From NCBI GenBank assembly GCA_018398805.1, contig JAGFBZ010001170.1:707001-771000 (forward strand): a DNA stretch of 64,000 nt, in the 5' to 3' direction. Origin of the DNA: Hirundichthys speculiger (taxonomy: Eukaryota > Chordata > Actinopteri > Beloniformes > Exocoetidae). Shown piece after piece: positions 11,701 through 23,823 of the stretch (positions within the stretch are counted from its first letter, which is position 1; every line of letters begins with the position of its first letter). A program made the translations under genes and the position numbers. The notes under the pieces were generated by a model that did no database searches, was not told the origin of the DNA, and saw only the letters and a list, made by a program, of their open reading frames with translations.

Positions 11701-14700
11701 TCATTTAGCATTTTTATTATCTGCCAGTTTTTTTCTGGCTTCAGATCCTGTAAAAAGTTCCAGAAACATATATTTTTTTTAAGATATATGACAGAATGTT
11801 TTCAGGGATCCTCAGGAGTTCTTTGATGGCTGGCGTTATTGCAGTTTTCCAGTTCGAATTGAACCAGTATGTCCTTAAATCAAAGTAGCCGCATCATGTT
11901 AATGGTGCATCTCCTTTTGCTCGAAAGTTGGAACTTGGAACGACGTCATAAATGAGTTGACACATTTCCATTTGCAAAGTCTGATAACAAACCTTTCCAA
12001 ACATCAGACAAACGGTTGCCTCTGCCAGCCATTGTTAGTGATACTAAAATACAGCACTGCTGTATCACAACAAACAGCGTAGAAGCACGTCCATTAATAA
12101 TGAGCAAGCAGTACTATGTGTATGTCTGACTTAAATTGATTTTTTTTTTTCAAAACTTTTCGATCAACTTTGTTGTTGCACTTAGCAGCCATGTTGGATT
12201 ATGAAGTTAGGGTAGATTACTGTTTTTTTAACTTTCTAAACTGAAATTCTGACTGTAGGGGATGCTCCAGTTTATACTTCTGACTTGGAACTTGGAAATT
12301 CCAAATTCTCAGTACAGATGAAACATTTCCATCCATTTTATTTCAATCCTTGATACTCTAGCGTAGCACTGCACAACAGCATCACTCAAAAAGGACATAA
12401 TTATTTCAGTACAACAAAGAGCCAGAAACTTCCAGAAACTGAGAGGATTTTGCTTTTAGAAATAGTTCAGTTAGACAAGTGTCTTCTGATTGGTCAAATT
12501 GGGTGGGGGGAGTGTGGTGGCATTTGAATTATTTTAGTATAGTGTTAGAAGAACCAATGGACTCTGACTTGTACGTTGACATTACGTTAACTCGTAGACC
12601 GTTTTAGAGGAGATTTGTCACCACCTATGAGGAAAGGGTCAGTTCATAAGTCAAAAAGCACATTTTATTTGACACTGCTCATTCTTTTGAATGTGTAACT
12701 CTTGTAAGAACAAGACAGTGAGATATAGGTCTTTAATTGAATAGAATTTTGTGAAACTTTCACATGATCTCAAAACCTTGGGGTTTTTCTAATCTCTCCT
12801 GAATTCAGCGGAGCAGGGGCCACTCCAAGTCGTGCTGCTCCAAGTTGCTGCCTTTGGTACTTGAGGTCACGCCAAAACTGCTTCAAGAACAGACCTTGGT
12901 GCTTTCCGCGTTCTGTGGGAGTCCAACTTAAATCTCACGGAAACAGCTTTGATTGGTGGCTGCTAGTAAATTAAACATTTGTTTACTCAACAGAGACATT
13001 TTAAACAGCTGCGCTTATAACATGAAACCTCAGATTTTGAGAATTCAAACCGCCATGCCAACAAATCCGGGCGAAAAAAAATAAATATTGGGCGGCAAAA
13101 ACCCCACAATGATATGACACAAATCTCCCCGGCGTCAGTGTCAGTGGGCAAGCTGTCGCATGGATGCGCACTGCCTGAGATCATGACCTTATAAGGAAAC
13201 TCTTCTCTTTCTGACAAAAAAGAGAGCCAGCGATCTTGCAAAGGTGTCACGCCCTAGGGTTGGTGGCATAAACTGGTTAGATAATGGGATACATACACCT
13301 CATTTTACTGAGCCTGCAGTCAGATAGAAATGATAATTCTGTACATCATTGCAACATTGCAGATAAGTTAGAAAACACAGAAAAGCATTAAAGGTAAGCG
13401 TTTAGGTAACTTGTGTACCTCAGCAACTATTTCAAATAAGTTTTGTGCTCTTCTTTTATCAAAATGACTTTAATCTTGTAAGCAACTCAAACTTCTGCAA
13501 TTAGAGGTTTATGTTAAAGTCAGATTCCTTCAGCCGTGCTGTATTATGCTAATGAGGCTGATTAAGCCATTAAATAGGTTTCCAGCACAATCTGTTTTTG
13601 TTTTGTTAAGCCAAAGCTTCAAATGCAGCTCAGTTTATTCACCCACATTAGACTCAAAAGAATATATGGCCATAATGACTAGAGACAATTAAATAAAAAA
13701 AATTTAAAAAAGCTCTGCAGTTCAGATAGCAGAGACAAAAACAGACATACTGGGAGGCCAACCCTGCAGCAAGCTGGACATTTATAAACCCTGGCTGACA
13801 GTTTCCTGTCAGATGAATATTCGGTTGTTTGTCTCCCTGTGGAGGAGTTAGGAATAGGTTTGTTTGTTTGTTGCAGGCCGGCGTAGAGCTATGAGGCGAG
13901 ATGATGTGGAGGTCTTGTGCTCCGCTGAGACTGCTGCTGCATCGCCCTTGTTACGTTACATGAGCTGTGATATGAGGCGGGGACTTCAGCGAGGAGATGG
14001 AGATAAAGTGGGACATTTTACTGCTGCTATTGTGTCTGAGTTGGAGCCGCTGTTTACCACAGGGACCCACTTATATTAGCCAATCTGATAAAATAGACAC
14101 AGTGACAGCACTTCAGATTGAGAGTTCCCAGTGGCCATTAAAGGATTTCTGGAAATAAAAATAGCTTGGAAATAAATGCAGCATTAGGAAATGAAAGTCC
14201 CCTGAAATGAAGGGTAGTCTGAACAATGCAATTTAAATCTGCTTGATTTATTTCATTCAGTATTTCATATTGCATCTGACAGTGAAATTTAGGCCCAAGG
14301 TACTTGTTATTGATTTATTATTTCCTATAATGGTGTTCTCTTCTGGTATCATCACCGCCACAGGATGTATCACTGTGATAACCTTTGAAAAAGAGGAGGA
14401 AGCTTGTGCACAGAAAGTGAAACATGAACTGGTTTTAAAATGTGGTGTTGTTAAGACTCTACCCTCCTCCAGAGCAAAGGATCTTTGCTGCTACATAAAA
14501 AGTGTATGACCTTAACTCACTGAGTGACGGCAAGTGGCCCATGGGTGCCGTACTTGGGCTGAATAAATGTCAGCACCAAACTGTTCGGCACCACTGCAAT
14601 TCATTTTTTTTTTTTTTTTGTCAGGTTCAACAAAAATAAATATCAATTTGCTGCTCTGGAGTTCTAGCACAGGTATGTAGCAGCAAGGGGGAAAAAGGGC

Positions 14701-16719
14701 ATGTTCAGGTTTTCTGCAGCTCTGTTTGAGAAGAAGCTTGATATTGTCTGTGGATGTGTCCTTCCTCTTTGTTACATCTGACTTTCCCTTATATTCTGGC
14801 CTTCGTCCTCCATTCCCATTGATTAACCCTGCAGCTTTGAGCAGATCTTTTGTTGGGTTTAAAGGAGTCAGTTGTCAGGGGAAATTTCATGCCCGATGCC
14901 TTTTCCATTAGGGAGAAACATGAGAATCTAACTCAATGGAGGTATGCATCTAAAAGTTGTGGACCATGAATGCCATAGGCTCTTTGAACGCTCGCGTTTT
15001 GAATCAGGAAGCGTGAGAGGTCATGCAGCTTCAGAAATAGATAGAAAGCAACATAATGTTTTAATCAGTAGCTCAGGGATGAATCAGCGTTAACTGTGCT
15101 CTAAAACTTTAAAAGGTATTCAGACTTTCTTCAGCTGCACAGTTGTTAAAAGGGCAGACAGTGTGAAGATGTTATCCATTAATTCAGTGGCAGTGAATAA
15201 GGTTACCAAACAGAAGCTGGGAAATGTAAGATAAACAAGATTACGGTGAGTGAGTGAGAAAAGAAGTGGCTCTATGTTGGGAAAGAGAGGTGATCTAAGA
15301 GAAGTAAGTGTCTTTCAATCTGACGCTAGACTCATGCTGCAAGTGGACTTAACACACACACACTTGATTGCCTGTTGCTTCCACACAACCGCAAAGACAA
15401 GGTTTCATTCTCAAATACAAAACACCAGTGACATGTTTGCTGCAGAAGAGCGTGGAGAGAGGAAGTGCCGATGGAATGAGCCTAGCTGAAATGAGACGAT
15501 ATGTGGTATTGTTGTCTCACAGCTAGGGAGTCAAAATGTCAAGAATACTCTTCCAGTGATGCTGGGTTGGAAACACAACCCCAAGAGGGCTTTGTTTCCA
15601 ATGGGGAGGAAAAGAAATATGGAGAAAATGTATACGGAGAGGAAAATAATCCTTTGGATTTTACACTGTGAACACTTTGCTCTGTATATTGAACTACATT
15701 TCTTTCCTTCTTTTCTCCCTTCCTTCCTTCCATATTTCCTTCCTTTCTTGCCTTTTCACTGAACTGCTGGAGTGTTATGAGTGATGGGCAAACATGGGAC
15801 AATGTTCCTTGTAGCTCTTAATTATCTCTGCTCTGATAAACTGCTACTGAAAAAAAAAAACTATGATTTTTGCCAAGAATATAGATTGTTTGATACTATT
15901 CCAATTGATATTGGCATTGAGACAGTTTCATTATTGCATTATTGTACAACTGACTGAATAAATTACATCTATAGAAGTTACTGTAAAAAGAGACGTTTTA
16001 AAGTTAATGACTATCAAAATTGCTGCATTTCATTATTAAAGCACATAGGAGCAGAAAGTAGAGTCACAGCAAAGTCACAGTGCAGCATATAAGCTGTATC
16101 TCTTTTTCTATTTTTTTAAATAGTTAAAAGCAAAACAGCCATTTTACTTTTTCGGGGGCTTTATTGGGAAACTACAGTGTATTTGGCTGTAGACAAAAGT
16201 AGCTCTGATGAATTCTGTCATTTGATTGGGTTTTTTTCACCAGTGTCATTGAGAGAGCAATGTGTCTGCAGTGACTTAGTGCAACTCGTGTATGTTTAAT
16301 ATTAAAACATTTTACATTTAAATGCCAAAATGAGTGATTGCATGAAGAGCAGGAGAGACCCGGGCTCAGCAGGGATTTAAGCCAGAGCTGGGCAGGAAAC
16401 AGATGGCAGTGGTGGAGGCAGTGGGGGCGGGTGATGCACAGACAGACGCACTGCCTGGCCACAGGATATCACACAAAGCCTGGACACACTCATCCTCTGT
16501 CCCCTGCCTCCCAAAGGATTAATAAGCCCATCATGGCTGCTGCCCATATGGGAAACGAAGGAAGAGAAGTGACATAGAGGGAATGACTCTGTAACTGGTG
16601 AACCATTTTGTCTCCTAATGCTTGGGGACCAAGTCTCTGTTGCAGATGCTGCAATCCAGTCAGTTTGCCTATAATTGGAGGCAAAGGAATAGAGTGAGTG
16701 AGGGCAGGGACAGACTGTA
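8740..16719. other. Long AT-rich intronic stretch, no gene recognised
   Basis: Contains a C-run/A-run/CA patch at about 9,260-9,310, poly-A and poly-T runs, and a CCTTCC-rich pyrimidine stretch near 15,700-15,745. None of the open frames on either strand (for example 12,987-13,250, 14,243-14,509, 16,377-16,739) resembles a known protein. Confidence 0.4.
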
Positions 16720-17620
16720 TGGAGCCCCGTTTGGGTCATAATTCAATGAATAAATTAGTCTATTATTATGAAATACAGGCATTTATTATTATGAAATACG
16801 TATCCATTATTGTGAAATGTTTCCCATTATTATGAAATATATGTGTATTATTATGAAATATTTCCCATAATTATGAAACAATGTAATTATTATGAAATAT
16901 ATTTTTATTATTATTAAATCTTAGTTTATTGCATAATAGTTTATTTCAGAATGGCTTTTTTTAAATCTAAGAATTAGTTTTTACATAATTGCTTCCTTTT
17001 TCATAAGAATGAGCTTTTACATAATAATGACATTGTGCCACTGGGCGGGACCAGTGATTGACCTGCACACTCCTTCTCCATTCTACGCTCTGACATTGAC
17101 TAGTTTTGGCCATGAGGTCCTGTTAGCAGCGGGCCGTGGCGTCATCAAGATGTGCTCCTAGTCCGATGGTAGCTATGGCAGCTTGGACTGAGCTACGGGA
17201 AACCTTAACGTTTCTTAGTCGATGTCAACTTTTAACCATAAACTGAGGTGCATTCTGCCACCTACTGCCCTGGAGTATATATATACATTGCACCTCTTGC
17301 CCACTATGATATTCACTGTTCTGTTGCTTATGCCTGAATGAAAGATCAGCCAATCACATAAATGGCTCCGCCCTCTCTGCTGTGATTGACACACAAATTA
17401 TTCTTATGAAAAACAAAGCCATTATTATGTAAAAGCTCATTCTTATGAAAAACAAAACCATTATCATAATAATGGGAAATATTTTATAATAATAAACATG
17501 TATTTCATAATAATGGGAAACATTTCATAATAATGGATATGCATTTATGAATAATAAACACCTGTATTTCACAATAATAGACTCATTTATTCATTGAATT
17601 ATGACCCAAACGGGGCTCCA
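16720..17620. mobile_element. Foldback DNA element with long inverted repeats
   Basis: The left end reads TGGAGCCCCGTTTGGGTCAT and the right end is its exact complement. About 60 outer bases match with only two differences. Beyond that, both arms consist of degenerate tandem units built on TTATTATGAAATA, extending the inverted repeats to roughly 220-300 bp (left to about 17,026, right from about 17,401). TA flanks each end (16,718-16,719 and 17,621-17,622), suggesting a TA target duplication. The unique core (17,030-17,390) has no open frame resembling a transposase. The family name is unknown to me. Confidence 0.8.
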
Positions 17621-17622
17621 TA

Positions 17623-20600
17623 GGACTGGGACTAAAAAAACGGCCCTGGACTTCCCCCCCTTAGGTGGGCCCACCAATTACTTAGGATACCATTCAACCA
17701 ATCATCCTTCAAACAACATTTGTAGCTTTTTTCACAGACATTGACCCCCCACGCACCATGAAAGAGAAGACATCGATAAATAGTGCAAAAAATGGAAAAC
17801 ACTTCTCCACCTCAAACTTACTTAGCTTTCTTTAGTTTTCATTTTTCCCATCCACCTTTCTCCTTGCATTTTCTGCTTGCCATCTTTCTGTTGACAGACA
17901 CTAACATTAGTCTACTTTGTTGGTTTTTAGGTCTATATCTGATAAATGATCGTCTTAGCGCCCCCTGCTGTTAGTTGATAGACTGAATATTTTGGTAATT
18001 GAACAAGGCTGATGGCCGTAGACCGGACGGCCGTTCTGGACTTTTCCAGAATGCACACGTTACCAGTCCACCCCTGAGAGAGGGAAAGAGAAATGCCTTG
18101 TTGTAGCCTTCTTAAACACTTCTCTATTTGTTCATCATTAAAGTTATTTTTACAGCAGCAGAGCCAAGCCAGTAACCATCCTTCCACAGGAGAGCATTTT
18201 ACCCTCCAACCTGGCTGAAATCACTTTCTGACAAAGACTTTAGTTTCTGTATCACATTTGCTGTGTTAGTGTTGACTGTGTTAGTATTGACTTTGTCTGG
18301 AGCATCAGTTGGTGCTGGTGACATTTCTTGTACTCTCATATCACCACTGGTGTTGCCAAAGGCTCTGTCTAACCTTTGAGGCGCCAAGTGGTAGCTCACC
18401 TGACCTTTATGTGCGCTCTCATGCTGTCCCCCTACCCCCCCAGACACAAAACCTATATCTCAAGGGATGTTCTGGCTCCTTCACACTCCAGTGTCGACTG
18501 CTCCCAGTCTCCTGTCCCAACTCTCAGAGACCTGGTTTCATCCACAGCCTGTCTTTTGGTATAAACTTGCAGACAAGAAGGATGAATGAAGAAGAGAAAA
18601 TATATAGTTACCTGCAAATGACCATATAAAGTCACCGTCATTTCATTAAGGCTCTTTCCTTTAAAAAAGGGGGCATACTATGACTCATTTAATGTAAGAA
18701 ACAACTGTAGTTTCCTGATGCTTTTTTCTTTTCAACTTGCCTTAAAGTCAAAAGTCTATCCGCATGTGCAGTGGCTGCTAGTGTTATTCATTGGAAATGT
18801 AAAACAAGGCTTTGACAAAGACTACAGAGAGTATAACTACAAACTCTACAGTCAAGGAGGAACAACATCGTGCTGCTGTTAACAGCTACAAACCCAAATA
18901 TGAACAACTGGGGAAATTTTTCAATTTTTTCTTTTGGCCCAGACTGTCTGATTAAAATGCTTTAAATTTCAATATACTGTAGGTATTCCCAACCGGTGTT
19001 TCTTCCTGGAAAGCCTTTCTAACTAATCAGTTCGCTGCATGTGCAGAGAGGATTTCCTAGCCTTTGAAAATACAAACTAATTTCTTTGGTGAGGCTGAAG
19101 TTTAGCATTTCTCCCACGATAAAGGTGCCATAATCCTCCTTGCAGACAAGAAGCCTCTATTTTTTTTCTTTTTTTGAACGGGTCTTTCTGAAGACATGTA
19201 ATCACATTTGCACCCAGCAGCCCACCCTCTGACCCAAGAAAAGAATTAAAAACAATGCAGCCCTCATGAGATATGAGTTGAATTATTGATTTCATAGTAC
19301 ATGCATGCACCCTTGTATTTTCACTGGTGGAAAAGCAGTGTTTCGTTTAATAATCCCTCTCTGACAGATGGCCCAAGGAGATGTGAAATCTGAGCTGACC
19401 GGGAGAGGTGCGATGTCCAGTATAGCATCGTGGTTTGTCTCATGTTTTTGGCATGACCCGCACATTTCACACACTGCTGCCATTGAGGAACGCTGCAAAT
19501 TGAGATTTAAAAGCACAGATAGGTATATGAGAGTATGGTCACAGATCTCACCTTGACCTTTTGAGGGAAGCGGCTGTTTCTAATTAATCTCCCCTCAGCA
19601 GCAGGGTGTGCGTGTGCAAACATCGTTCATGTGCAGGCCATATATCCATGTGTCCTCTTTTCCAGCTTTCTCATCCTCTGGTGGAAGACTGTTCTTGATT
19701 AGTTTCCCTTCCAGGCAGCCTTAAGGTCACCCATCAGATATGATAAGGCTGACCTGTCTGCTGTCTCCATTCCTCCATTGATCAATCAGTTTCTCTTCCG
19801 CTGACCATTCCTGTGTGATTGTCTCTCTGAGTCTTTTTATGCCTGTCCTCTATAGTTTTGGCATTTACTTTGCAGTCTCAATGTCATATTAATTTTCTCC
19901 TCATCTATGCACGTCCTCACTCGCTGTTTGCCAGTAGTCGCTCAGTTTCTCTACACGAGCTGGTCCATTACTGATAAATCCTGTACAAACAGGGGGTTTT
20001 CAGGTTTACCTTGATTTAGTGGAGCCATCTGTTCTTCAATGTCGGTTAATCACTATGTCTGTGTCCCCTTGCTGGTTTCCTTTTTTCATGATGATATTAG
20101 GCCGGCCTGTGCTTTCAACTTTCTTTTATTACTCTCCCGTGGTGCTGCATCACACAGTGTGAATTCCCTCCCTCCTTTATCTCCACAAATGCACAGGAGA
20201 AGCACTACAGTACTGCAAACATCTATGCACAGAGGGGAAATGTCGCAGTGCAGAGTCCAGGCTCTTCTGCTGTGAATGTTCTACATGTTTATCAGCTAAA
20301 GGATCGGACAGTCCCAATAAAAAATTCTATTTGACTTTGAGTGTCTTATCTGGCTAAGGAGAAGGCCATTGTGTGGCAGCTGACAAAGTGCATTCCCTCT
20401 GAGAAGCCTCACACGGTGACACTTGTTCTTCCTCATGTCTTGTCTGTTCCATTATTGTCATGGAAGCTGACTTGATCCAAGATATCAGCAGTCGTCATCT
20501 CTAATTGGAGCATGCATGCAAATTATACCCCTGTTTATTCTTAACAAATGATTGCATCCATGAAGGGCCAGCCGTGAAATGGAAAGTGACAGGCTGGGTT

Positions 20601-22636
20601 GAGCTCGCCTCTGGAGGATTTCAACGGACAGGTTACAGCATGTGTTTATTACAAGTGTGTTACCAACACTAAGTCTTCTATTCAAAATTAGATACTTCTC
20701 ATACATAAAAAAGGAAAAAAATAATCATTATCATCAAACACCCACAATTAAGCAAATCACTGCTGTAGCAACAATCAAACAGGCTCCTTGTGATTTGGAA
20801 AACCACACAGTGCAGGATGGAGCTTAATGGACTGACATTTTACTCTTTTTCTTATTTTTATTTTCCGTCCATTTCAAGGCAAGATAAAGCCTTCCCCGCA
20901 CGCTCGAGTTGTAGGAAATTAATTTGAGATGGAATGTTGCAGTTGCCTTGGAGACGTGCCGAGGAGGAATCCTGCCGATGTTGCTCACCTGGACTCTCAC
21001 AGGAAAGCCTCCCTCTGTGTTTTAAGAGATGAAATGGACTCTTCATTTTTTAGCTGTGTGAGGAGAGCAAATGATAATGGATGATAGTTGGGATTTGTGA
21101 TTAACATTGATTTTTCAAATCCGATGAGCATGTACCGCTGCTGCGGAATAAAGTGGTTCTCACACAAACCATTTCAACAAAATGGATGGGGGATAAATGA
21201 AAGATGGTTATGAGTTTACAAAGCATGTTGCTGTGTTTTTAGTAGGCATTAGTTGGGGTATACACATCGCCATACAATCAGTTTCCCACTATTTCCAGGT
21301 TTTGAAGGAGCCGTCTAATCCATTAAATCAGCATTCATTTTGAGATTGTAATGGGTGACTTAAACTGAATGGCAGCCGGCGCCCACATTCAGTGAAAAAT
21401 AAAATGGATTTTAAAAAAAGAAGCGAAAAATGCATCTGAAAACATATGAACATACGGCTTAAGGAAATCCTTTAGCTTGTCCATCATGTAGCTCTCTCTC
21501 TAATGAGCTTATTCTGCAGCATACTTTCTTTCTCATTGTTGTACTTAAGCTCACTGCTCTTTCAAGCTTCCTGCTGAACACATAGCTTCCCCCTAATTAA
21601 CAGGAACCGGCTGTTTGGCCTTTTAGATACATGCATGAATCCCGTCATGCAGTAGCTGCTCTAAGGTGCCACCGTGATGCTGCACCCTTACCTCAACTTG
21701 CTCCAACTCTTTCAGTGTGTAGCTGTCTCCAATCTTTGCAGCTTGTCTTGCTGCGATCCAATTAGCTAGGCGTTGAGGCAGTCCTACTCACGCTCCGTTT
21801 GTTAGCTTCAACTCTGACTGCTGCTGTGTTAATATTAAAAAAAAAATTGTGTGAACTGCTGCTGTCCTCTAAAAGCAGCAAATCATGGCCTTTTGAAGGT
21901 GTTACATTGACAAGAATGTGCCTTCTCTGCCCTTGACTCACTTTTTTTTTTTTGCCCTGGCAGACATTTTTCCTTTCTATCTATTAAGCTGCTCTTAGTA
22001 TATATTTTTATTCTCGTTCTTTTTTTCATTCTTCTCTCTTTCTCTTTGTGTCCTTCAGCAGCCCTCCAGATTTTGCCAGAGAAAGATGATCAAGTATTTC
22101 ATGCTCACTCAATGTTTGTATCTTTGGCCAGTAGGACCAATAATCCTTTCCCAGCATGACCCTAGCTTTCTTAATAATCCCTCTCATCTCCGTCTGTGTT
22201 TTCTTTTTTTTGGATTCAGTTTTCTTTACATACAAGCTAGGGAAAAGAAAATGGCCTCTGCGTTTGCATGCAGGCTCGTGGATTGAGAGCCTTTGGCTGA
22301 CAGCTGAGTGCCGTGACTCAGAGGATGAGCCAACAGCTAATTCCTCTTGTGAAGTCTGAATTCACCAACTGAGCGGGGCAGCTGTGCCTGTCTGACAATA
22401 TTGTGTGCCTGCGATGCAATAAACAGCATTTTGATTGGAGGATCCACCTCTACAGAAAGCTAATTTAAGCTTGATAGATCTATTGTTATGATTAAAAGAA
22501 AGATCATTCTTAGTAGACTGAGAGAGGAAAATAAATAAATAAATCTTATATCCTTTCAGACTCATTTATTCCATGATGTATTGTTTGCGAGCCATTCAGG
22601 TAGATTTTAGGAAAATATGAAGGATTAAGAGAAATA
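17623..22636. other. Intronic sequence, no gene recognised
   Basis: Mostly single-copy-looking sequence with short poly-T/poly-A runs. Open frames such as 18,309-18,629 and 19,077-19,516 overlap antisense frames and show no family resemblance. Parts (19,330-19,560 and 20,870-21,060) look non-repetitive and could hold regulatory elements, but this cannot be shown here. Confidence 0.35.
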
Positions 22637-23821
22637 TGCTGCCTGGCCAAAAAAGAAGTTGCCACCTTTATTTAACTAAGCAAATAGGCACGAGGCTCCT
22701 ACTGGATAATTACTGCATGGGCGATTATCTTTCAGCTGGCGACAAGCTATTTAACCTCAACTGGGTGCAATGAGTTGCTTCTCATTTCCAAAACAACCAT
22801 GTCGAAAGAGACATCCCGTGGTCGTGGAAAAGATGTTAGTCTGTTTGAGAAGGGTCAAATCATTGGCATGCATCAAGTAGAGAAAACATTTAAGGAGATT
22901 GCAGAAACTGCCAAAATTGGGTTAAGAACTGTCCAATGCATTATTAAAACTGGAAGGATAGTGGGGACCCATCGTCTTCTAGGAGGAAATGTGGCCGGAA
23001 AAAAAATCCACAATGATCGTGATCAGCGATCACTTAAACGTTTCGTGATGTCAAATCAAAGAAAAAAAACAACAGTAGAAACTTAGGGCTATGTTTAATA
23101 GTGAAAGTAAGAGCATTTCCACACGCACAATGCAAAGGGAACTCAAGGGATTGGGACTGAACAGCTGTGTAGCCTAACAAAGAAAACTACTAATCAGTGA
23201 GGCTCACCGGGGGAAAAAAAGGCTTCAGTTTGCTAGGGAGAATAAAGATTGGACTCTGGAGCAATGGAAGAAGGTCCTGTGGTCTGATGAGTCCAGATTT
23301 ACCCTGTTCCAGAGGGATGGACGCATCAGGGTAAGAAGAGAGGCAGATGAAGTGATGCACCCATCATGCCTAGTGCCTAAAGAATGAGGTCAGCTGACTA
23401 CCTGAATATATTCAATATATTCAGCTGACTAACTGAATATATTGAATGACCAGGTTATTCCATAAGTGGATTTTTTTCTTCCCTGATGGCACAGGCATAT
23501 TCTAAGATGACAATGTCAGAATTCATTGGGCTTAAATTGTGAAAGACTGGTCACATGGATTGGCCACCACAGAGTCCAGACCTGAACCCCATTGAGAATC
23601 TTTGGGATGTGCTGGAGAAGGCTTTGCGCAGCGGTCAGACATTGATGACCATCATAAATGCAAGATCTTGGTGAAAAATTAATGCAACACTGGATGGAAA
23701 TAAATTTTGACATTGCAGAAGCTTATAAAAACAATGCCACAGCGAATGCGTGCTGTAATCTAGCTACAGACCGTCCAACGAAATATTAGTGTATGACCTT
23801 TTTTTTTTTGGCCAGGCAGTG
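22637..23821 (+). mobile_element. Tc1-like DNA transposon, full length but decayed
   Basis: The left end reads TGCTGCCTGGCCAAAAAA and the right end TTTTTTGGCCAGGCAG, an inverted pair. Flanking TA dinucleotides (22,635-22,636 and 23,822-23,823) fit Tc1/mariner target duplication. The 1.2-kb interior is a single transposase gene broken by stops and frameshifts. The length is normal for the family, so this is a whole inactive copy. Confidence 0.85.
22799..23720 (+). pseudogene. Tc1-like transposase pseudogene
   Basis: Tc1 transposases cut and paste their own element using a DNA-binding paired-like HTH and a DDE catalytic core. The ATG at 22,799 opens MSKETSRGRGKDVSLFEKGQ, the typical N-terminal HTH start, and this frame stays open to TAG at 23,086. 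Later homology is spread over other frames: WTLEQWKKVLWSDESRFTLF with the first catalytic Asp near 23,290, and [19 protein letters not shown] with the last catalytic residues near 23,555-23,612. In-frame stops and frame changes make it non-functional. Confidence 0.85.
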
Positions 23822-23823
23822 TA

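Noticed and set aside
23402..23450. CTGAATATATTCAATATATTCAG palindrome
   Set aside because: Short, AT-rich and inside a decayed Tc1 transposase; likely a local duplication during decay.
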